Source of the DNA: Candidatus Villigracilis affinis
GTDB taxonomy: Bacteria > Chloroflexota > Anaerolineae > Anaerolineales > Villigracilaceae
Assembly (NCBI GenBank): GCA_016718275.1
Contig: JADKEA010000019.1
Coordinates: 124,001 to 188,000 of the forward strand
DNA length: 64,000 nt
Direction of reading: 5' to 3'
In this document: piece by piece, positions 58,962 to 64,000 of the stretch
Layout of the letters: every line of letters starts with the position of its first letter
Numbering within the stretch: the first letter of the stretch is position 1
The notes under the pieces: model-generated
What the model was told of the DNA's origin: nothing
The model's database searches: none
Seen by the model: only the letters and a program-made list of their open reading frames with translations
Translations under genes and position numbers: made by a program

Positions 58962-60371
58962 TTACACCTGCGTAAAATAATTTTCTTCAACCTGCTGCCA
59001 GGTCTCTTCGCGCAGTTTCATATACTTCGTCAGCAAAGGGTGGACGCGCGACATCTCTTCATAGATCTTTTGCGCCACACGGCGGATCGAAAAATGCGCG
59101 TTCGCCGCACTGCGCAACTGACAGAACGCGAACGCCTCACGCAAATTGAATTGCGCCAGCACACGGCGATTGAATCCATTGGGGACAATGTACTGCGCGA
59201 CATCGGGGTTGAACGCATATAACTTTTCGTACATTTCACTTGCCGACTGCATCGCCGCTTCATACTTTAACCCGAAGCCTGCTTCTGTTACGAGAAGCGG
59301 AATCGTGTACCCAAGCCGGGTCGTCAGCCGCTGCGGGGTCTGGGTCATCATGCGGTGACGTTTGAACTCGGCATACGCGCCCTGATCCATGACGAGATCG
59401 AAGGTGTAGGTGGCGTATTCCAGTTCGCGCAGAGGAACATCATATTTTCCGAGTTTTCCAAGCAGGGCCTCGGCAAGCTGCTCGCGTTCCTTTTTCTTCA
59501 GCGCTTTGACGTAAGCCAGCGCTTCTGCATATGGCATTTCATTGAAACGATACAAAGCGGCGGCGAGGATATTCTTTTCGCCGTCTTTGTCGAAATTAAT
59601 TAATTTGCACCAGTCTGTTTGAACGTTTCCAATTTCCGATTTCCAATTTGCGATCTCCGCAGTCGTTTCAACAAGATACGGCACCACATCCGCATACTTG
59701 ACCAGAGTGGGCGTTTCGGCCTTCGACACTTCCTTTACCTTTTCGCCGATCTGGCGCACTTCGGCAAGCGGATGCGAGAGCATTTTACGGATGACCATTT
59801 CGATGACACGGGCGTTGGCGGTCATGCCCACGTTGGCGTTGGCGGCGGCAGGCAGGATGAAGCGGCATCGGTCCACGTATTGCGAGCGGATACGACGGTC
59901 GTAGGCTTCATCCGATTCGTTTTCGCGGCGTGGAGATCTGCCGAGGATGAGATTCTTCACAGGGTCGAGCGACTCAGCATAGGTCGAGAAAAGGAGGCGC
60001 ACGGTTTGGATGAATTCATCGCGCAGCGGATGCCCGTCCAGTTCTGGAGGAATGGTGAAATCATCTGAGCCCCACTTTTGGTAACGCGTGGATTTTTCAG
60101 TATACGATGCAAGGCGGCTGCTTTCGATGGTTTCGATGGCGATGCGCGAAACGTTTTCGAAAGCAAGGTGCAATACTGCATGTTCGGCGACGGAGGCATG
60201 TCCGTACCCGACGACCCATTTCTCATGGAACTGCGCGGATTTTTCATCGCTCAACTCTGATGCAATCTCGCGGAATGATTCAGGCGCGCGCGAGGTTTTC
60301 GCAAAAGCCACGGCAATCGTTTCAGGGCTGAGCGCGCGCGGGGATAGCAGGTAAATTTCTCGTTCGGGCAT
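58962..60371 (-). CDS. thyX: FAD-dependent thymidylate synthase, tandem ThyX domains
   Basis: A 469-residue protein with two ThyX-like halves, roughly twice the usual 220-250 residues. Half 1 has HASVAEHAVLHLAFENVSRIAIETIESSRLASYTEKSTRY; half 2 has YAEFKRHRMMTQTPQRLTTRLG, the RHR motif, and NLREAFAFCQLRSAANAHFSIRRVA. It makes dTMP from dUMP with folate and FADH2. The fused halves may split the active-site roles. Residues about 240-250 (EIANWKSEIGNV) are encoded by an intergenic-type word repeat. Confidence 0.88.
   Translation of the reverse strand: MPEREIYLLSPRALSPETIAVAFAKTSRAPESFREIASELSDEKSAQFHEKWVVGYGHASVAEHAVLHLAFENVSRIAIETIESSRLASYTEKSTRYQKWGSDDFTIPPELDGHPLRDEFIQTVRLLFSTYAESLDPVKNLILGRSPRRENESDEAYDRRIRSQYVDRCRFILPAAANANVGMTANARVIEMVIRKMLSHPLAEVRQIGEKVKEVSKAETPTLVKYADVVPYLVETTAEIANWKSEIGNVQTDWCKLINFDKDGEKNILAAALYRFNEMPYAEALAYVKALKKKEREQLAEALLGKLGKYDVPLRELEYATYTFDLVMDQGAYAEFKRHRMMTQTPQRLTTRLGYTIPLLVTEAGFGLKYEAAMQSASEMYEKLYAFNPDVAQYIVPNGFNRRVLAQFNLREAFAFCQLRSAANAHFSIRRVAQKIYEEMSRVHPLLTKYMKLREETWQQVEENYFTQV
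59621..59655. repeat. Word repeat inside thyX
   Basis: GAACGTTTCCAATTTCCG and ATTTCCAATTTGCGATC recur as near-duplicate words within the gene, between the two ThyX halves, and are in frame. Confidence 0.5.
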
Positions 60372-60531
60372 TGGTTCTCCTGTAATTGTTTCGCGCTGAG
60401 CGGAGTGAGGACATGTTCTTTGTCCGAACGCAGCCGAAGCGCAGGGGATATAAACATCAACTTTACCGTGATGACTGTCCTGCGACTTCGCCGTGAAGTG
60501 CGTGGCTCCGCTCAGGACGGATAGCTTTCAT
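60372..60531. other. Intergenic region with GAGCGGAGT-type words
   Basis: GCGCTGAGCGGAGTGAGGAC and GTGGCTCCGCTCAGGAC are partly inverted copies. No gene. Possible decayed member of the palindrome family. Confidence 0.4.
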
Positions 60532-60563
60532 AAAAAAGCGACCAGCAGACTTTGCTGATCGCT
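60532..60563 (-). terminator. Terminator of the HIT gene
   Basis: AGCGA..CAGCA pairs with TGCTG..TCGCT around GACTT, with a six-T run on the minus strand, 25 bp beyond the stop. Confidence 0.75.
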
Positions 60564-60587
60564 GGGTATTTTATCTTAAACAAGACC

Positions 60588-60935
60588 TTATCCCATTTGG
60601 AGTTTCAATGGCGCCCCACCTATCAGATGCAGGTGGATGTGGAAGACGGTCTGGCCTGCATGCGCATTGGTGTTGACGACCAGACGATATCCGTCTTCGG
60701 CGATGCCTTCCTGCGCGGCGATTTTCTTTGCCGCGATAAAGAGATGACCGATCAGCGGTTCATCGTCAACGATCAACATGTTGACCGACTCAATGTGTTT
60801 GTTCGGCACGATCAAGACATGGGTGGGCGCGGCGGGGTTGATATCGCGGAAGGCTGTCACCTGCTCGTCGCGATACACGATGGTGCCGGGGATATCGCCC
60901 TTGATGATCTTACAGAAAAGGCAGTCAGAAGACAT
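60588..60935 (-). CDS. HIT family protein (HINT-like)
   Basis: A 115-residue histidine-triad nucleotide-binding protein: CLFCKIIKGDIPGTIVYRDEQVTAFRDINPAAPTHVLIVPNKHIESVNML and the HxHxH motif in AGQTVFHIHLHLIGG (near 99-106). Typical length for HINT/PKCI-like phosphoramidases. ATG 60935 follows TGGAGG; a longer frame to 61100 overlaps the next gene and lacks a site. Confidence 0.93.
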   Translation of the reverse strand: MSSDCLFCKIIKGDIPGTIVYRDEQVTAFRDINPAAPTHVLIVPNKHIESVNMLIVDDEPLIGHLFIAAKKIAAQEGIAEDGYRLVVNTNAHAGQTVFHIHLHLIGGAPLKLQMG

Positions 60936-60972
60936 GGGAAACCTCCAATGGATTTTAAAGTAACAAATCAGG

Positions 60973-62079
60973 CTATGGCGTTGGCATCGGGCCGTAGGTG
61001 TCGGCGCAAACAATGTCGTAGTATTCCAATTCCACTTCTTTATTTGCCTTTGCGTAGGCGCTGGCTTCATTGCCTGTGACACGAACTGCATCAATGGCAT
61101 TCAGGATCTGGTCAGGCCAGTAGCGCGGCAGGGTCATCAACGGGTCATTGATCTGGCCTTCGGGGATGTAGGTGGGGCGCTCGGGGTCGACTTCATTTGC
61201 GAGGGGAACCCAGTTGTACATCACAGGTCCGCGCGCGTTGGCGGTGAATCCAAGCTGGTAACCAAGCTGCCGCGCCGCTTCCACGGGGCGCATGCCAAAT
61301 CCGCCGCCAGGCCAGATGATCGCGATCGGATTTTTATTGTACAACTTTACGAATGCGGTGATCGGGTTCTCAAGTTCACGCTGGATCACCGTCTTGGATG
61401 AATCATCTGAAAGCACCGTGCCGGGGATCATGCCCTGCGCCTGATGGTCCACCCAGCCTTCGTTTTCCAGCGCGATGTTATCCTGCCATAAATATTCGGG
61501 CGCGTCTGGATTGCTGACCCAGCCGTTGACCACGACCCATTTCCAGCGGTCGTAATATTCGCGATAGTTGCGGGTCAGGTCGTCAGCCTGCTGGCTGTCG
61601 TTTTGGATGATGACCACCGAACGCTGGGGGATTTTGACGTTTCTTTCCATGAACGCCAGCAATTCTTTCGTGTTGATCGCTTGGAATCCCTGTTCGTGAA
61701 GCTGTTCCATGATCCTGTCGAAATCTTCCATGAGGATGTCGTTGAACATGACGATCATGACCACAGTGCCGGGTTCCGCACTAAGTGGATTCCATTTATT
61801 GTGCAGGTACTGACAAGCATCTTCAATGTAGGTGTGAGGCGTATCCAGCGGATTCAAATGGGCCGACTGGAACACGGCGGGCAATGCGGGTGGTGTGCGC
61901 GGCGGCACCTGGGTTCTCTCACTGGTTTGAGCGAGGGCTGTATCGGTGGAGCTGATGCTTTGTGCGTCTGTTCCGGGAGCGGAAGTAAAGGGCTCACAGG
62001 AGATCAGAATGAATACGATGATAAGGATGGTGCCAAGGCGGTAAAGTATGGTTCTGACTAAATCAGGATTTGTTTTCAT
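60973..62079 (-). CDS. Degenerate polysaccharide-deacetylase-like lipoprotein
   Basis: A 368-residue exported protein. Signal TILIIVFILISCEPF (lipobox), Thr/Ser linker, then a NodB-like barrel: GTVVMIVMFNDILMEDFDRIMEQLHEQGFQAINTKELLAFMERNVKIPQRSVVIIQNDS, EGWVDHQAQGM, IAIIWPGGGFGMRPVEAARQLGYQLGFTAN. The usual TFDDG is IIQND and the HSxxH metal motif is absent, so deacetylase activity is doubtful. A paralogue lies immediately upstream. Confidence 0.72.
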   Translation of the reverse strand: MKTNPDLVRTILYRLGTILIIVFILISCEPFTSAPGTDAQSISSTDTALAQTSERTQVPPRTPPALPAVFQSAHLNPLDTPHTYIEDACQYLHNKWNPLSAEPGTVVMIVMFNDILMEDFDRIMEQLHEQGFQAINTKELLAFMERNVKIPQRSVVIIQNDSQQADDLTRNYREYYDRWKWVVVNGWVSNPDAPEYLWQDNIALENEGWVDHQAQGMIPGTVLSDDSSKTVIQRELENPITAFVKLYNKNPIAIIWPGGGFGMRPVEAARQLGYQLGFTANARGPVMYNWVPLANEVDPERPTYIPEGQINDPLMTLPRYWPDQILNAIDAVRVTGNEASAYAKANKEVELEYYDIVCADTYGPMPTP

Positions 62080-62192
62080 GTGTACTTTATTGTAAACGAA
62101 ATTCGGACAAGGCGTATCGTACCGACGGGGAAACTGATTCGGTTATCGATCGGCAGAGTCAGCGTATGTAACATTTATGTCGCGGTTCGTTT

Positions 62193-63367
62193 TTATTGCG
62201 CGGGCGGAATAGGGCCGTAAGTCGGCGCGCAAACGATATCGTAGTATTCAAGCTCGGTGGCCTTGTTTTGCTCGGCATAAGCTGCGGCCTGTTCGCTGAT
62301 CTGGCGGACGTTGTCCAACTCGCCGCGGGCGTTAATATCGGCATAGCGCGGAATGGTCATCAGCGGATTGCCAGTGGGTGTTTCTGGAATCGCGTAGGGA
62401 TTCGACGCATTGTAGGCATCGGCCTGCGGAATCCAGTTGTACATAACCGGTCCGCGTGGGTTGACGGTGAAGCCCAGTTGATAACCCAATTGCGGGGCCA
62501 GTTCCACGGCGCGGCGTGAGAATCCGCCGCCTGGCCAAATGTAGGCGATGGGCGTCTTGTTCATATATTTCTGGATGGAGGTCATTGCGCCGCTTAATTC
62601 GGCGGTGATGTATTCGTCGGTGGATGAATCGGTGATGGGGGTGTTGTGGATGTAGCCGTGCGATTCGTAATCCACCCAGCCTTCGGCGGAGAGGGCGGCG
62701 TTTTCCGCCCATAGGTCGGGGCGTTCATCGAGGCCGATGTAAGCATTGACCACGGGCCAGCCCCAATCTTCGAAATAACCGCGGAAATGAGTGTTGAATT
62801 TCTCGGCGTAGGCGCGGTCATCCACGATCAATAGGACAGAGCGCGGGGGAATCTTTGCGTTGTTGTACATGAAATCGGCCATTTGCTGCATGTTGATCGC
62901 CTGAAACCCAAATTCATGCAGGTCGTTCATCATCTGTCTGAAATCTTTTCCTGATATTTTCAGCAGTTGAGACGAGGCGGCATCCTGGTCAATGGCATGG
63001 ATCATGATCGGCATCACCACAGTCCCAGGCGCGGCATTGTTCGGATTCCATTTGCTTTGCAGGTACGTGCAGGTATCCGCTACATAGGTGCGCGGGAGGT
63101 CTTCGGGTTTGAGGATGGGGGATTGATAAATGGATGGTAACGCAGGCGGCGTACGCGGAACTGTCGCAGTGGGGATGGGGGTATCCGTGGGCGCAGGTGT
63201 TTGGGAGGGAATGCTGATCTGTGCAAGTGCCGTTTGGAATGCGGCTGTTTGAATGGCGTTTGTATCAGTGGTGGGGGCTGCGGGTTGGCATCCTGCCAGT
63301 AGCAGGGCAAGCAGACAAAGTTAAGGATGAAGCGGTTTGTTAATCGTAATTGGTGGTTGGATTTCAT
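62193..63367 (-). CDS. Degenerate polysaccharide-deacetylase-like lipoprotein, one frameshift
   Basis: Paralogue of the 60973 gene (shared blocks FQAINMQQMADFMYNNAKIPPRSVLLIVDDRA, EGWVDYESHGYIHN, IWPGGGFSRRAVELAPQLGYQLGFTVNPRGPVMYNW). From ATG 63367 the frame reads MKSNHQLRLTNRFILNFVCL; the lipobox LLALLLAGC and the rest lie in another frame, open from about 63320 to 62193. One missing base at about 63313-63320 would join them to NFVCLLALLLAGCQPAAP. Catalytic motifs are reduced here too (TFDDG becomes LIVDD). Confidence 0.7.
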
Positions 63368-63389
63368 GGGCTGGATTTTACCTGAAAAA

Positions 63390-63415
63390 GAGACGCCTGC
63401 TTGTGCAAACGTCTC
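63390..63415 (-). terminator. Terminator of the inositol-phosphate synthase gene
   Basis: GAGACG/CGTCTC stem with 14-base loop, followed by TTTTTCAGG on the minus strand, 28 bp past the stop codon. Confidence 0.6.
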
Positions 63416-63442
63416 ACTGTTCACTACTCTCTACTCTCTAAT

Positions 63443-64000
63443 TTACTCATCACTTTTGCCTGAGATGAAATCTTCCACCTTCTGATGGGCGACCTCATCT
63501 TTAAATTGCTTGGGTGGTGTCTTGAAGAAATAAGATGATGGGCCGACGATGGGGCCCGCCAGTTCGCGGTCGAGTGCGATCTTGGCACAGCGCACGGCGT
63601 CGATCATTACACCAGCCGAGTTGGGACTGTCCCACACTTCGAGTTTGAGTTCGAGGTTAAGCGGCACGTTGCCGAAGGTGGTTCCTTCCATGCGGATGTA
63701 GCACCACTTGCGATCGGTGAGCCAGGGGACGTGGTCGCTGGGACCGACATGGACGTTGTCCTTGCCAATGTCGTAGGGAACCATGCTGGTGACGGCGTTG
63801 GTCTTGGAAATTTTCTTACTTTCGAGACGTTCGCGTTCAAGCATGTTGAGGAAGTCGGTATTGCCGCCGAAATTGAGTTGATAGGTGCGATCGATCTTCA
63901 CGCCTCGATCTACGAATAAGCTGGTCAGCACACGATGAACGATCGTCGCCCCGACCTGACTCTTGATGTCGTCGCCGAGGATGGGCAGACCCGCATCTTC
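63443..64000 (-). CDS. ino1: myo-Inositol-1-phosphate synthase, 5' end outside window
   Basis: C-terminal 185 residues of the enzyme that cyclises glucose-6-phosphate to inositol-1-phosphate. The frame runs off the window edge on the minus strand. Visible: PILGDDIKSQVGATIVHRVL, YQLNFGGNTDFLNMLERERLESKKISKTNAV, HVGPSDHVPWLTDRKWCYIRMEG and LELKLEVWDSPNSAGVMIDAVRCAKIALDR, all highly conserved in the family. It ends with the hydrophilic FISGKSDE. In Chloroflexota it may serve inositol lipid or osmolyte synthesis (inference). Confidence 0.92.
   Translation of the reverse strand, partial: EDAGLPILGDDIKSQVGATIVHRVLTSLFVDRGVKIDRTYQLNFGGNTDFLNMLERERLESKKISKTNAVTSMVPYDIGKDNVHVGPSDHVPWLTDRKWCYIRMEGTTFGNVPLNLELKLEVWDSPNSAGVMIDAVRCAKIALDRELAGPIVGPSSYFFKTPPKQFKDEVAHQKVEDFISGKSDE

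Overview
The window looks like part of a chromosome from an uncultured member of the Chloroflexota, most likely class Anaerolineae. This is an inference from gene style: mixed mid-GC coding, many lipoproteins with Thr/Pro-rich linkers, a tandem ThyX, a DUF1800/DUF1501 pair, a Cys-type CcmE, and intergenic DNA full of palindromes and quasi-repetitive words. No rRNA or tRNA gene and no insertion sequence was recognised. At least four genes (proC, yebC, a YpfJ-like protease, a deacetylase-like lipoprotein) carry single-base frame breaks, and a ~95-nt near-pure G tract lies at about 30.05 kb. Part of the sequence is therefore probably draft quality or misassembled.

Region 1 (1-17.3 kb, all + strand) is a surface-polysaccharide locus. 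It holds a GDP-fucose-synthase-like epimerase (cut by the window edge), a Wzm/Wzt-type ABC exporter, a capsule-type glycosyltransferase, two methyltransferases, a PseB-like dehydratase, an RmlD-like reductase, a NeuB-family nonulosonate synthase, an SpsF-type cytidylyltransferase, an AAC(3)-fold acyltransferase, a DUF4910 peptidase-like protein and three further glycosyltransferases. Together they suggest synthesis, CMP-activation, transfer and ABC export of a glycan carrying a nonulosonic (sialic-acid-like) sugar. Inside it, 8.26-8.56 kb holds a dense same-strand cluster of DnaA boxes.

Region 2 (17.3-27.7 kb) is housekeeping: a PAS-GGDEF sensor, a DadA-like oxidase, an MFS exporter, a GT1 glycosyltransferase, then the minus-strand group yebC-ruvC-ruvA-DUF402-proC, and DegV.

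Region 3 (27.76-29.86 kb) is an integron cassette array without an integrase in view (a CALIN). Three minus-strand cassettes (GNAT acetyltransferase, small lipoprotein, small membrane protein) are each followed by an attC-like element of 123-137 bp. The upstream side of the array runs into a truncated kbl copy and the poly-G tract, so the flank where an integrase would be expected may be missing.

Region 4 (30.1-43.1 kb) holds a YpfJ-like zinc protease, kbl, a helicase-associated-domain protein, a lipid kinase, a GAF-GGDEF cyclase, a DprE2/DprE1-like oxidoreductase pair, lipB, and a Tat-exported DUF1800/DUF1501 pair. Region 5 (43.1-53.5 kb, minus strand) is a full system I cytochrome c maturation cluster (ccmE, F, H, G, a zinc-ribbon protein, a cytochrome-like lipoprotein, ccmA, B, C, a ccmD-like ORF). 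Region 6 (53.8-64 kb) has an HExxH peptidase, a family 5 substrate-binding protein, a LysM lipoprotein, an aldo/keto reductase, ThyX, a HIT hydrolase, two degenerate deacetylase-like lipoproteins and the C-terminal part of inositol-phosphate synthase.
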